From JACPFV01 sp035526825 (GTDB lineage: Bacteria; Pseudomonadota; Gammaproteobacteria; Nevskiales; Nevskiaceae), in NCBI GenBank assembly GCA_035526825.1, contig DATLBT010000048.1:1-38850 (forward strand): 38,850 nt of DNA, written 5' to 3'. Position 1 is the first letter of the stretch, and the number at the start of each line of letters is the position of its first letter. Below are positions 29,875 to 38,850 of the stretch, one piece after another. Below the pieces are notes generated by a model, which saw nothing but the letters and a program-made list of their open reading frames with translations, made no database searches and was not told where the DNA came from. A program made the position numbers and the translations under genes.

Positions 29875-31233
29875 TCATTCGATCCCCAGTTTTTTCACCT
29901 TGTATCGCAGCTGACGAAAGGTCATGCCAAGCAGCGCGGCCGCGCGCGTCTTGTTGCCACGCGTCTGGCCGAGCGCGTCGCGGATGGCGCGTTTTTCGAC
30001 TTCCTCGACGTGCTGGTCCAGCGGCGTGCCGCCGGCCGCCGCAGCTTGTGCAGGAGCCGCTCCGGATGCGGCCACCGCGGCGTCGGGCGGTCGGCGCAGC
30101 TGCAGCTCCGCGGCCGTGATGATGCGGCCGTCGCTCAGCGTGATCGCGCGCTCCAGCACGTTCTCGAGTTCGCGCACGTTGCCGGGGAAGTCGTACGCAG
30201 ACAGGCGCTCGAGCGCGGCATCCTCGAGCTCGGGCGCGTGCTCCAGGTTGTTCTCGCGCGCCAGCCTCGCGAGGATGCTGGCGGCGAGCCGCGCGATGTC
30301 CCCGCGGCGCTCACGCAGCGGCGGCACGCGCACCTCGATGACGTTGAGCCGGTAGAACAGGTCCTGGCGGAACGTGCCGGCGGTGGCGAGCGCGCCAAGG
30401 TCCTTGTGCGTGGCGCTGATGATTCGTACGTTGACCGGCACCTCCTTCTCGGCGCCGACCGCCCGCACTGCGCGCTCCTGCACCGCGCGGAGCAACTTGA
30501 CCTGCATGTGCAGCGGCAGGTCGGCGACCTCGTCGAGGAACAGCGTGCCGCCCTCGGCGGCCTGGAACAGGCCGGCCTTGTCGCGTGCCGCACCGGTGAA
30601 GCTGCCCTTGAGGTGCCCGAAGAACTCGCTCTCCATCAGCTCGTTCGGGATCGCGCCGCAGTTGACCGGCACGAACGGGCCGGCCGCGCGCGGGCCGCGC
30701 GAGTGGATCAGCCGCGCGACCAGTTCCTTGCCGCTGCCGGACTCGCCTGCGATGTGGACCGGCGCCTGCGAGCGCGCGAGCCGCTCGATCAGCTCGCGCA
30801 GCGCCACGATCGACGGGGCGGCGCCCAGCAGCGGGCCCTCGTCATCGGCCGAAACCGGCGGCGCCTTGATTCGCAGCGCAGTGTCGACCAGCTTGCGCAG
30901 CATCTGCAGGTCGATCGGCTTGGACACGAAATCGAACGCGCCGGCCTTCAGGCTCTCGACCGCGGCCTGCGCGTTGCCGTACGCGGTGAGCACCGCAACC
31001 GGCAGCTGCGGGTGGTTCTGCTGGATGTGCTGCACCAGCCCGATGCCGTTGCCGTCGGGCAGGCGCATGTCGGTGATGCACAGGTCGAAGCGCTGTTGTG
31101 CCATCAGCGCACGCGCCTCCGCGAGGTTTGCGGCCGCGGCGCTCTTGAGTCCCATGCGCGACAGGGTGATCTCCACCAGCTCGCGCAAGTCGGCTTCGTC
31201 GTCGACGATCAGGACGCTGGGAACGGCGTTCAT
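29875..31233 (-). CDS. pilR: Sigma-54-dependent response regulator PilR
   Basis: 452 residues. The receiver domain has the phosphorylation site D55 in 'CITDMRLPDG'. The AAA+ domain has Walker A 'GESGSGKE', the sigma-54 contact loop 'GSFTGA' (a known variant of GAFTGA), 'GGTLFLDEVADLP' and the arginine-rich 'FRQDLFYRLNV'. The C-terminal Fis-type helix-turn-helix ends 'ALLGMTFRQLRYKVKKLGIE'. It activates pilin transcription with RpoN. The start overlaps the pilS stop by 4 bp. Confidence 0.95.
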   Translation of the reverse strand: MNAVPSVLIVDDEADLRELVEITLSRMGLKSAAAANLAEARALMAQQRFDLCITDMRLPDGNGIGLVQHIQQNHPQLPVAVLTAYGNAQAAVESLKAGAFDFVSKPIDLQMLRKLVDTALRIKAPPVSADDEGPLLGAAPSIVALRELIERLARSQAPVHIAGESGSGKELVARLIHSRGPRAAGPFVPVNCGAIPNELMESEFFGHLKGSFTGAARDKAGLFQAAEGGTLFLDEVADLPLHMQVKLLRAVQERAVRAVGAEKEVPVNVRIISATHKDLGALATAGTFRQDLFYRLNVIEVRVPPLRERRGDIARLAASILARLARENNLEHAPELEDAALERLSAYDFPGNVRELENVLERAITLSDGRIITAAELQLRRPPDAAVAASGAAPAQAAAAGGTPLDQHVEEVEKRAIRDALGQTRGNKTRAAALLGMTFRQLRYKVKKLGIE

Positions 31234-32834
31234 GCGGAAACTTCCGGGGCGGCTTCGGCGAAGGCGAGGCGAAAGCAGGCGCCCTCGGCGGTGCTGCGGT
31301 AGGTGAGGCGACAGTGATTGTATTCACACAGCTCGCGCGCGAGGTACAGCCCCAGCCCGGTGCCGCCGTGCGCAGTCGAGAAAAATGGCTCGAACACGCG
31401 CTCGCGCAAGTCGGGCGGAATGCCCGGGCCGTTGTCACGAATCTCGAGCCACGGCGCGCCGCCCTCGCCCCGAGCCGGGCCGGTGGCGACCTCGACCTCC
31501 ACGCGTCGACCGTCGCCGCCGCCGTGGATGAAGCTGTTGTCCCACAGGTTGAACAGCACCTGCTGGAGGTGCAGCGGGTCGAAGCGCAGCGTCGTGTGCA
31601 CGCCCACGCGGTCGCGGCGGATGGTGCGTGGCGCGCGCACGTGCGCCTCGCTGTATTGCGCGACCGCTTGCTCGAGCCACGGCTTGAGCCGGATCGGCGC
31701 AAGGGCCGGCGCGTCGCGGCGCGACAGCGCGAGCACATCCTTGACGATCTTGTCGATGCGCTCGGCATGGCGCCGGATCATCGAGAGCAGCTTCTGGTTC
31801 TCGGTCGACAAGCCGTTGGACTCGGACATCAGCTGACCGGCGTGGCTGATCGCGGTCAGCGGGTTGCGGATCTCGTGCGCGATACCCGCCGACAGCCGGC
31901 CCAGCGCAGCGAGGTTCATCTGCAGCGCCTGGTCACGCAGCGTGCGCGCGTTGTCCAGCAGGATCAGCACGGGCACGCCGTCGCCCCAGCCGAGCCGCGA
32001 GAAGCGCGGAATCACCTCGTCGCCAGCGGGGCGCGGCGCCAATGGCTGCTGGGCGTCGCGACCCTCGCGCCAGGCCTCGAGGGCCTGCGCCAGAGCCGGC
32101 GCGCGCTCGGCCAGCGCGTCGCCGGCGCGACCTTCGAGCATCGCCGCGGCGGCGGCATTGAGCAGGCGGATGCGGCCGCCGGGCTCGACGACCGCAACAC
32201 CGGGCTGCATGTGCTCGATGACGCTCTCGTTGAGCCGCGCGAGCGACACGAGGTCGCTGCCGACCTGGGCCGCAAGGGCCTCACTCTTGCGCGCGCGCAT
32301 CGCCACGGCGTTTGCCGCGACCGTCGTTGCGAAGAACATGAGGCCGAGGATGCCGGTCTGCGCGATCGGCCCGGTGTCGAAGTCCGGCCACAGGCGGTAC
32401 GTTTCCTCGGCAAACATCAGCAGCGTTGCGCCCGCAGCCTGCACCAGCGCCATGCGCGGCGAGATCACCATGCTGCAGCCCACCGCGCTGGTGATGACCA
32501 GCATGCCGATGCCGCTCGGCACACCGCCGCAGGCGTAGGCCAGCGCGGTGATCGCGGCGGTGTCGACGAAGAACTGGCCGTGGGCCTGCCAGGCCAGCGG
32601 CGGGCGGCGGTAGACGATGCCCAGCATGAGCAGCAGCGCGAGCACCGCGTGCACGACGCAGGCCGAATAGAACAGCCCCGGATGAAATGGCGCGAACATG
32701 AACGCCGTGTAACCGGTCTCGAACAGCACCAGCTGCAACGTCACCAGCAGCAGCCGGTAAAACGACAGGGCGCGCAGGATGCGCCAGTCTTCGGGAGTCG
32801 GGTGCGCGGAGGCGTCCGAGACGGGGCCGATCAT
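31230..32834 (-). CDS. pilS: Sensor histidine kinase PilS
   Basis: 534 residues from ATG 32834 (MIGPVSDASA). The frame extends upstream but overlaps the small PP0621-type gene. Six hydrophobic helices fill residues ~25-190, then a PAS-like region, the phospho-His box 'SAGIAHEIRNPLTAISHAGQ', the N box 'LFNLWDNSFIHGGG', 'IRDNGPGIP' and 'GGTGLGLYLARELC'. This matches the polar PilS that tunes PilR in response to pilin levels. It overlaps its neighbours by 4 bp on both sides, so the three genes form one unit. Confidence 0.95.
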   Translation of the reverse strand: MIGPVSDASAHPTPEDWRILRALSFYRLLLVTLQLVLFETGYTAFMFAPFHPGLFYSACVVHAVLALLLMLGIVYRRPPLAWQAHGQFFVDTAAITALAYACGGVPSGIGMLVITSAVGCSMVISPRMALVQAAGATLLMFAEETYRLWPDFDTGPIAQTGILGLMFFATTVAANAVAMRARKSEALAAQVGSDLVSLARLNESVIEHMQPGVAVVEPGGRIRLLNAAAAAMLEGRAGDALAERAPALAQALEAWREGRDAQQPLAPRPAGDEVIPRFSRLGWGDGVPVLILLDNARTLRDQALQMNLAALGRLSAGIAHEIRNPLTAISHAGQLMSESNGLSTENQKLLSMIRRHAERIDKIVKDVLALSRRDAPALAPIRLKPWLEQAVAQYSEAHVRAPRTIRRDRVGVHTTLRFDPLHLQQVLFNLWDNSFIHGGGDGRRVEVEVATGPARGEGGAPWLEIRDNGPGIPPDLRERVFEPFFSTAHGGTGLGLYLARELCEYNHCRLTYRSTAEGACFRLAFAEAAPEVSA

Positions 32835-33034
32835 CTTCCGGTGCGACAGCGCGGGCACTGGCCGCTCGAGTCGAGTTCGGCCGCCGGCACGTGCGTGCCG
32901 CAGCCGGCGCAGCGCGCCATCGGCTGGAACGGCGTCGGCGGCGGGGCGGCGGGTGGCGCCAACGCCTTGCGCACGACGCGCCACACCAGGACGGCGAGCG
33001 CCACGAGCAGGATCAGCTGGAGCAAGCGGCCCAT
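32831..33034 (-). CDS. PP0621-family small membrane protein
   Basis: 67 residues from ATG 33034 (MGRLLQLILL). One N-terminal membrane helix is followed by a Pro/Ala linker and a mini zinc ribbon 'ARCAGCGTHVP' ... 'GQCPRCRTGR'. The combination matches the PP0621 family, often found next to pilS in gamma- and betaproteobacteria, with function unknown. The stop overlaps the pilS start by 4 bp. Confidence 0.82.
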   Translation of the reverse strand: MGRLLQLILLVALAVLVWRVVRKALAPPAAPPPTPFQPMARCAGCGTHVPAAELDSSGQCPRCRTGR

Positions 33035-33124
33035 GACGCCATCGTAGGGCATTCGCGCGCTCGTTTTGCGCCCCCCGGCCCGGTTAAGCGACAATCCCGC
33101 CCCTCACCGCGCCGGATAACCAGA

Positions 33125-34288
<1,164 letters not shown>

Positions 34289-34291
34289 TCC

Positions 34292-35164
34292 GTGAGCATC
34301 CTGATCGACAAGAACACGCGGGTCATCTGCCAGGGCTTCACCGGCAAGCAGGGCACTTTCCACTCCGAGCAGTCGATTGCGTACGGCACGCGCATGGTCG
34401 GTGGGGTCACCCCGGGTCGCGGCGGCGCGAAGCACCTGAGCCTGCCCGTCTTCGATACCTGCCACGACGCGGTGCGCGAGACCGGCGCGGACGCGAGCAT
34501 GATCTACGTGCCGGCGCCTTATGCAGCCGACGCGATCCTCGAGGCGGCCGACGCCGGGATCAAGATCATCGTCTGCATCACCGAAGGCATCCCGGTGATG
34601 GACATGGTCAAGGTCAAGGCGGCGCTGAAGGACTACCCCAACTCGCTGCTGATCGGCCCGAACTGCCCGGGTACCATCACCCCGGGCGAGTGCAAGATCG
34701 GGATCATGCCGGGCCACATCCACAAGCCCGGCCGCATCGGCATCGTCAGCCGCTCGGGCACGCTGACCTACGAAGCGGTCCACCAGACCACGCAGGCCGG
34801 CCTCGGCCAGAGCACGTGCGTCGGCATCGGCGGGGATCCCGTGCACGGCATGGGCTTCATCGACGTGATCTCGCGTTTCGAGAAGGATCCGCAGACCGAA
34901 GGCATCATCATGGTCGGCGAGATCGGCGGGTCCAAGGAAGAAGACGCCGCGGCTTACATCAAGGCCAGCGTGAAGAAGCCGGTGGTCGCGTACATCGCTG
35001 GCGTCACCGCGCCGCCGGGCAAGCGCATGGGGCACGCCGGCGCCGTCATCAGCGGCGGCAAGGGCACCGCGCAGGACAAGTTCGCGGCGCTGGAAGCTGC
35101 GGGCGTGCGCACGGTGAACTCACCGGCGGACCTGGGCGCGGCGATCAAGGCCGCGCTGAAATAG
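34292..35164 (+). CDS. sucD: Succinyl-CoA ligase, alpha subunit
   Basis: 290 residues, GTG start. CoA-binding Rossmann domain 'TRVICQGFTGKQGTFHSEQ', 'GPNCPGTITPGECKIGIMPG', and the phosphorylated His in 'GKRMGHAGAVISGG' identify SucD. It pairs with SucC. The nadE gene starts 5 bp after its stop, so sucC-sucD-nadE are likely one transcript. Confidence 0.97.
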   Translation: MSILIDKNTRVICQGFTGKQGTFHSEQSIAYGTRMVGGVTPGRGGAKHLSLPVFDTCHDAVRETGADASMIYVPAPYAADAILEAADAGIKIIVCITEGIPVMDMVKVKAALKDYPNSLLIGPNCPGTITPGECKIGIMPGHIHKPGRIGIVSRSGTLTYEAVHQTTQAGLGQSTCVGIGGDPVHGMGFIDVISRFEKDPQTEGIIMVGEIGGSKEEDAAAYIKASVKKPVVAYIAGVTAPPGKRMGHAGAVISGGKGTAQDKFAALEAAGVRTVNSPADLGAAIKAALK

Positions 35165-35169
35165 AGGCC

Positions 35170-36831
35170 ATGACCCTTCGCATCGCCGCCGCCCAGCTCA
35201 ACTTCTGGGTGGGCGACGTCGAGGGCAACGCGGCCAGGATCATCACGGCCGCCAACGACGCGCGCGACCGCCTGCGCGCCGACATCGTCGTGTTCCCGGA
35301 GTTGTCATTGCTCGGGTATCCGCCCGACGACCTGCTGCAGCGCTCCGGCCTGCCGGCCGTGGTTGCCGCGGCGCTGCAGAAAATCGGCCGCGAAGTCCTG
35401 GGCATCCACGTCATCGTCGGCCATCCCGAGTACGCCGATGAGGGCATCTACAACGCTGCCACCGTGTTCCGCGACCGCCGCGCCGTGGCGCACTACCGCA
35501 AGCAGTTGCTGCCCAATTACGGCGTGTTCGATGAAAAGCGCTACTTCCTGCCGGGCAAGAGTCCGTGCGTATTCGAGATCAACCGGGTGCCGGTGGGCGT
35601 GTGCATCTGCGAGGACGTCTGGGGCCCGAACCCGGCCGCGCAGTCGCGCCGCGCCGGCGCCGAGCTGCTGATCAACATCAACGCCTCGCCGTACACGATC
35701 GACAAGGCGTTGGAGCGCAGCGAAGTGCTGTGCGCGCGCGCCGCCGAGACCGGCATTCCGATCCTGTACGTGAACCTGGTTGGCGGGCAGGATGACCTGC
35801 TGTTCGATGGCGACTCGATCGGCATCAACGGCGACGGCACCATCGGCTTCCGCGCGCCCCAGTTCGAGGAAAACCTGTACCTGGTCGAATACGACCTCGA
35901 CCAGTTGCGTGGCGAGGTGCGGCCTGACGAATCCGAGGATGCCATCGTCTATCGCGGCTTGACGCAATCGATCCGCGACTACGTCAACCGCAACGGCTTC
36001 AAGGGCGCGCTCATCGGCATGTCCGGCGGCGTCGACTCGGCACTGGTCGCGGCGTTGGCCAGCGACGCGCTCGGTTCCGAGCGCGTGTGGGGCGTAGCCA
36101 TGCCGTCGCGTTATACGGCCGACATGTCCAATGAGGATGCGTACGACGAGGCGCAACGCCTCGGCCTGCGCTTCGACACGATCGCGATCGAGCCGATGTT
36201 CAGGAGCTTCGTCGATTCGCTGGCGCCACTGTTCAAGGGCAAGGCACCGGACATCACCGAGGAAAACCTGCAGGCGCGCTGCCGCGGTGTGCTGCTGATG
36301 TCGCTGTCGAACAAGCATGGCTACATCGTGCTGACCACCGGCAACAAGAGCGAAATGGCGGTGGGTTACGCGACCTTGTACGGCGACATGGCTGGCGGCT
36401 TTGCGCCCATCAAGGACGTTTACAAGACGCTGGTCTACCGGCTGGCGCGGTGGCGCAACGGCCTGGGCGCCGCGCCGCCGTCGATGGCCGAGAGCGGCCT
36501 CAACTGGTCGCGGCGCAACCTGGCGCCGATCCCTGAGCGCGTACTGACGCGCGCGCCGTCAGCCGAATTGCGCCCGGACCAGACCGACCAGGACTCGCTG
36601 CCGCCGTATGACGTGCTCGACGCCATCCTGCGCGCCTACGTCGAAGAGCAGCGCTCGATTTCGGAAATCGTCGCGTCGGGCTACGCCGAGGACACGGTAC
36701 GGCGCGTCGCCTCGCTGGTGCGCAAGGCCGAATACAAGAGGCGCCAGGCGCCGCCGGGGCCAAAGATCACCGAGCGCGCCTTCGGCCGCGACCGGCGTTA
36801 CCCGATCACCGCGGTTTACGGCGACGTCTGA
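35170..36831 (+). CDS. nadE: Glutamine-dependent NAD+ synthetase
   Basis: 553 residues from ATG 35170. The N-terminal nitrilase-type glutaminase has Glu in 'VVFPELSLLGYP', Lys in 'HYRKQLLPNYGVFDE' and Cys in 'GVCICEDVWGP'. The C-terminal ATP-pyrophosphatase has 'GMSGGVDSALVAALA', 'TTGNKSEMAVGYATLYGDM' and 'RRNLAPIPERVLTRAPSAEL'. It amidates deamido-NAD+ to NAD+ with ammonia from glutamine. The 3' end overlaps that of the convergent bamD gene by 16 bp. Confidence 0.97.
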   Translation: MTLRIAAAQLNFWVGDVEGNAARIITAANDARDRLRADIVVFPELSLLGYPPDDLLQRSGLPAVVAAALQKIGREVLGIHVIVGHPEYADEGIYNAATVFRDRRAVAHYRKQLLPNYGVFDEKRYFLPGKSPCVFEINRVPVGVCICEDVWGPNPAAQSRRAGAELLININASPYTIDKALERSEVLCARAAETGIPILYVNLVGGQDDLLFDGDSIGINGDGTIGFRAPQFEENLYLVEYDLDQLRGEVRPDESEDAIVYRGLTQSIRDYVNRNGFKGALIGMSGGVDSALVAALASDALGSERVWGVAMPSRYTADMSNEDAYDEAQRLGLRFDTIAIEPMFRSFVDSLAPLFKGKAPDITEENLQARCRGVLLMSLSNKHGYIVLTTGNKSEMAVGYATLYGDMAGGFAPIKDVYKTLVYRLARWRNGLGAAPPSMAESGLNWSRRNLAPIPERVLTRAPSAELRPDQTDQDSLPPYDVLDAILRAYVEEQRSISEIVASGYAEDTVRRVASLVRKAEYKRRQAPPGPKITERAFGRDRRYPITAVYGDV

Positions 36832-37796
36832 GCGCTGCTCGCCTTCTTTTTCTTGGTCGTCGTCTTGGGCGGTGTAACGGGCTGCGGCGTCACCGTCGGA
36901 TGGTCCTCCTGCACCGGCTGGGGCTCGACCGCGCCGGTCGGCGCCACCGGTATCGGCGCTGCGGCCGGCATCGGCGGGGCCGGCACATCCTTCAACTCGC
37001 TGGGTTTCGGCGCTTGGTCGCCCAGCGCCGCGACGTTGATTTCGCGCACGCGGCGCACATCGTCGGCCTGGCCCGCCAAACCGACCTCGCGATACGAAGA
37101 CTCCAGCAGCTTCAAGGTCTCGCCGGTAGCGGGCGCGCCCGGGTACTCGGCGAGGATGCGCTCGGCGCGCTTGGCGGCCGCCACGTGCGCGCCGCGGCGT
37201 ACGTAGTACTTGACCACCGACAGTTCGTGGTCGGCGATCTTGTTGCGCAAATGAACCATCCGCAGGCGTGCATCGGCCGTGTAGCGGCTGTTCGGGTACT
37301 TCTGCGCCAGCAGGGCGAAGTCATCGAACGCGCGGCGCGCGAAACCCACATCCTGGCGCGACGGATCGAACAGCCAGTCGAGCACTGACTCGCCGCGCTG
37401 GAAATTGACCAGCCCGCGCAGGTAATAGACGTAGTCCACCGCCGCGTGGCGCGGATGCTCCTTGAGGAAGCGATCGGCACTGCCCAGCGCGCCTTCGGGA
37501 TCGAACGCGCGGTACTTGGCGTAGATGCTCTCCAGTTGCGCCTGCGTGGCGTAGTCGGTGAACGGGAAGCGCAGCAGGATCTGGCCGTAGCGCTGTAACG
37601 CGCCCTGGTAGTCGGCGGTGTCGAGGGAGCGGCGCGCGAGTCGATACAATCCGTCGGCTTCGAGCCGCAGCTCGCGCTCGCTGCGCCCGCCCTTGAAAGG
37701 ATTGATTGTCGGGGCGGCGTTCGGATCGCTGGCGCAGCCGGCGACGATGAGTACGAGCGCTGCGGCCAGTGCCGCGCGGAGGAAACGGTGGTTCAT
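36816..37796 (-). CDS. bamD: Outer-membrane assembly lipoprotein BamD
   Basis: 326 residues from ATG 37796. A lipoprotein signal 'ALVLIVAGC' gives a lipidated Cys. TPR-like helices follow with 'LYRLARRSLDTADYQGALQRYGQILLRFPF', 'YYLRGLVNFQRG', 'DVGFARRAFDDFALLAQKYPNSRYTADARLRM'. The C-terminal ~75 residues are Pro/Lys-rich, longer than in E. coli BamD (245 residues), and probably disordered. It is an essential part of the BAM complex at the inner face of the outer membrane. The frame upstream of 37796 is not part of it. Confidence 0.94.
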   Translation of the reverse strand: MNHRFLRAALAAALVLIVAGCASDPNAAPTINPFKGGRSERELRLEADGLYRLARRSLDTADYQGALQRYGQILLRFPFTDYATQAQLESIYAKYRAFDPEGALGSADRFLKEHPRHAAVDYVYYLRGLVNFQRGESVLDWLFDPSRQDVGFARRAFDDFALLAQKYPNSRYTADARLRMVHLRNKIADHELSVVKYYVRRGAHVAAAKRAERILAEYPGAPATGETLKLLESSYREVGLAGQADDVRRVREINVAALGDQAPKPSELKDVPAPPMPAAAPIPVAPTGAVEPQPVQEDHPTVTPQPVTPPKTTTKKKKASSAQTSP

Positions 37797-37890
37797 GGGT
37801 CGTCGTGAGAGCAGGAGCGCCCGAGGGCGCGATCGGGCCGGCGGGAAGCGGGCCGAAATTATAGAGGAATACGCGCTCGAGGCCGCGAGC

Positions 37891-38817
37891 GTGCCCCCAG
37901 AGCTCGCGGGACTGCGGCTCGACGCCGGCGCCGCCAAGCTGTTCGACCGGCACTCGCGCTCGCAATTGCAGCGCTGGATCGCCGAAGGCCACGTGCGCGT
38001 CAACAGCCGCGTCACGCAACAAGCCCGCGCGACGCTGCGAGCTGGCGACGAGCTGCGCCTGCGAGTCCCGGCGCCCGCGCCGACCACCGTGACGGCCCAG
38101 CAGCTAAAGCTCGACGTGGTCCACGAGGACGATGCCGTCGTCGTGCTCGACAAGCCCGCCGGGCTCACCGTGCATCCCGGCGCCGGCCGTCCGGACGGAA
38201 CCTTGCAGAACGCACTGCTGCATCGCTGGCCGCAGACCCGCACGCTGCCGCGCAGCGGCATTGTTCATCGGCTCGACAAGGACACCTCCGGGCTGCTGGT
38301 GGTGGCGCTGACCGAGCGCGCGCATGCGAAGCTCACCGAGCACATGGCCGAGCGCCGCATCCGTCGCGAATACGACGCCGTGGTGATCGGGGTGCTGCCG
38401 TCCGGTGGCACGGTGCGCGCCAACATGGCGCGCCATCCGCGCGACCGCGTGAAGATGGCGGTGGTACCCAACGGCCGGCCGGCCGTCACGCATTACCGGG
38501 TGCTCGAGCGCTTCGCCCAGCACACGCACCTGCGCGTAAAGCTGGAGACCGGGCGCACCCACCAGATCCGCGTGCACCTGAGCCATATCCGCCACCCGGT
38601 GGTCGGCGATCCGATCTACGGTGGCCGCGTGGTGCGCGGCGCCGGCCTGCCCGAAGAACTGCGCCGGCTGCTGGCGATTTTTCCCCGCCAGGCACTGCAC
38701 GCGCGGGAGCTGGGGTTCGAGCATCCGGTGACGGGCGCCCACCTGTCGTTCGTGCGCGAGCCGCCGGCGGACCTCGCGGAGCTGATCGCGACCTTGCGCC
38801 GGCTCGCGCGGCCGTGA
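37891..38817 (+). CDS. rluD: 23S rRNA pseudouridine synthase
   Basis: 308 residues from GTG 37891 behind GAGG. An in-frame ATG at 37795 would overlap the divergent bamD start and add an Arg-rich leader translated from the AT-rich promoter-like spacer, so the shorter form is preferred. An S4 domain ('RHSRSQLQRWIAEGHVRVN') is followed by the RluA-type catalytic domain with 'DKPAGLTVHPGAG' and Asp in 'GIVHRLDKDTSGLLVVA', then 'KLETGRTHQIRVHLSHIRHPVVGDPIYGG'. It modifies uridines of helix 69. bamD divergent from rluD and pgeF is a conserved order. Confidence 0.92.
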   Translation: MPPELAGLRLDAGAAKLFDRHSRSQLQRWIAEGHVRVNSRVTQQARATLRAGDELRLRVPAPAPTTVTAQQLKLDVVHEDDAVVVLDKPAGLTVHPGAGRPDGTLQNALLHRWPQTRTLPRSGIVHRLDKDTSGLLVVALTERAHAKLTEHMAERRIRREYDAVVIGVLPSGGTVRANMARHPRDRVKMAVVPNGRPAVTHYRVLERFAQHTHLRVKLETGRTHQIRVHLSHIRHPVVGDPIYGGRVVRGAGLPEELRRLLAIFPRQALHARELGFEHPVTGAHLSFVREPPADLAELIATLRRLARP

Positions 38818-38850
38818 CCGGGCTGCTCATTCCTGACTGGCCCGCGCCCG
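38814..38850 (+). CDS. pgeF: Start of PgeF/YfiH (LACC1-type) protein, cut by window
   Basis: A GTG start overlaps the rluD stop (GTGA). The 12 visible codons read 'VTGLLIPDWPAP', the usual opening of YfiH/PgeF multicopper-fold proteins (peptidoglycan editing, purine nucleoside phosphorylase activity). Position after rluD agrees with the conserved order. The rest is outside the window. Confidence 0.75.
   Translation, partial: MTGLLIPDWPAP

Overview
The window is a high-G+C proteobacterial chromosome segment. Its core genes (pilS/pilR next to sucCD and nadE, bamD divergent from rluD and pgeF, birA-coaX, plsY, an outer-membrane phospholipase A) point to a Gammaproteobacterium, probably of the Xanthomonadales/Nevskiales type. 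The taxon is inferred from gene content and order only.

Layout. (1) 1-2349: chromosomal flank with a Kef-type K+/H+ antiporter (cut by the window edge) divergent from pldA. (2) About 2354-21513: a 19-kb integrated genetic island. Its right end lies in the 3' end of a tRNA-Thr(UGU) gene, next to a P4-type tyrosine integrase. Its left end lies just after pldA. Both ends carry copies of a TACTCAC-type motif that I read as integrase arm sites, and both carry a near-identical 15/16-bp tRNA-end core. From right to left the island holds integrase, an unknown gene, an AlpA-type regulator, a zinc-finger primase-like protein, a RepA-like ATPase and a GRPKGS-motif protein (a P4-like replication/regulation module). 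The cargo follows: a cluster of tail-sharing small proteins with a divergent XRE regulator, a secreted nuclease, a decayed IS3 element, a DUF2971 protein, a two-end-membrane protein, a seven-repeat beta-propeller lipoprotein, a trypsin-like protease lipoprotein, two unknown genes, a tRNA-like gene with an oversized anticodon loop, more unknown genes, and a pair of putative HEPN proteins. No capsid, tail or large terminase genes are seen, so this is a satellite-like or defence-type island and not a complete prophage.

(3) 21596-29858: chromosome again. A repeat pair is followed by an ALDH7-type dehydrogenase that lacks its usual N-terminus at a repeat hairpin, then a tightly packed leftward run fRMsr-coaX-birA-plsY-M61 peptidase, then a rightward Ser/Thr kinase with a cyclic-nucleotide-binding domain and a membrane protein. 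(4) 29875-38850: pilR-pilS and a small PP0621-type gene leftward, sucC-sucD-nadE rightward, bamD leftward, and rluD with the first codons of pgeF rightward.

The core genes serve central metabolism (TCA, NAD, CoA, biotin, phospholipid), envelope assembly and type IV pilus control. The island looks like a self-integrating unit carrying candidate phage-defence and envelope cargo. The most promising novelties are the HEPN-like gene pair, the DSPEF-tailed gene cluster, the tRNA-like gene with the expanded anticodon loop, and the divergent protease/beta-propeller lipoprotein pair.
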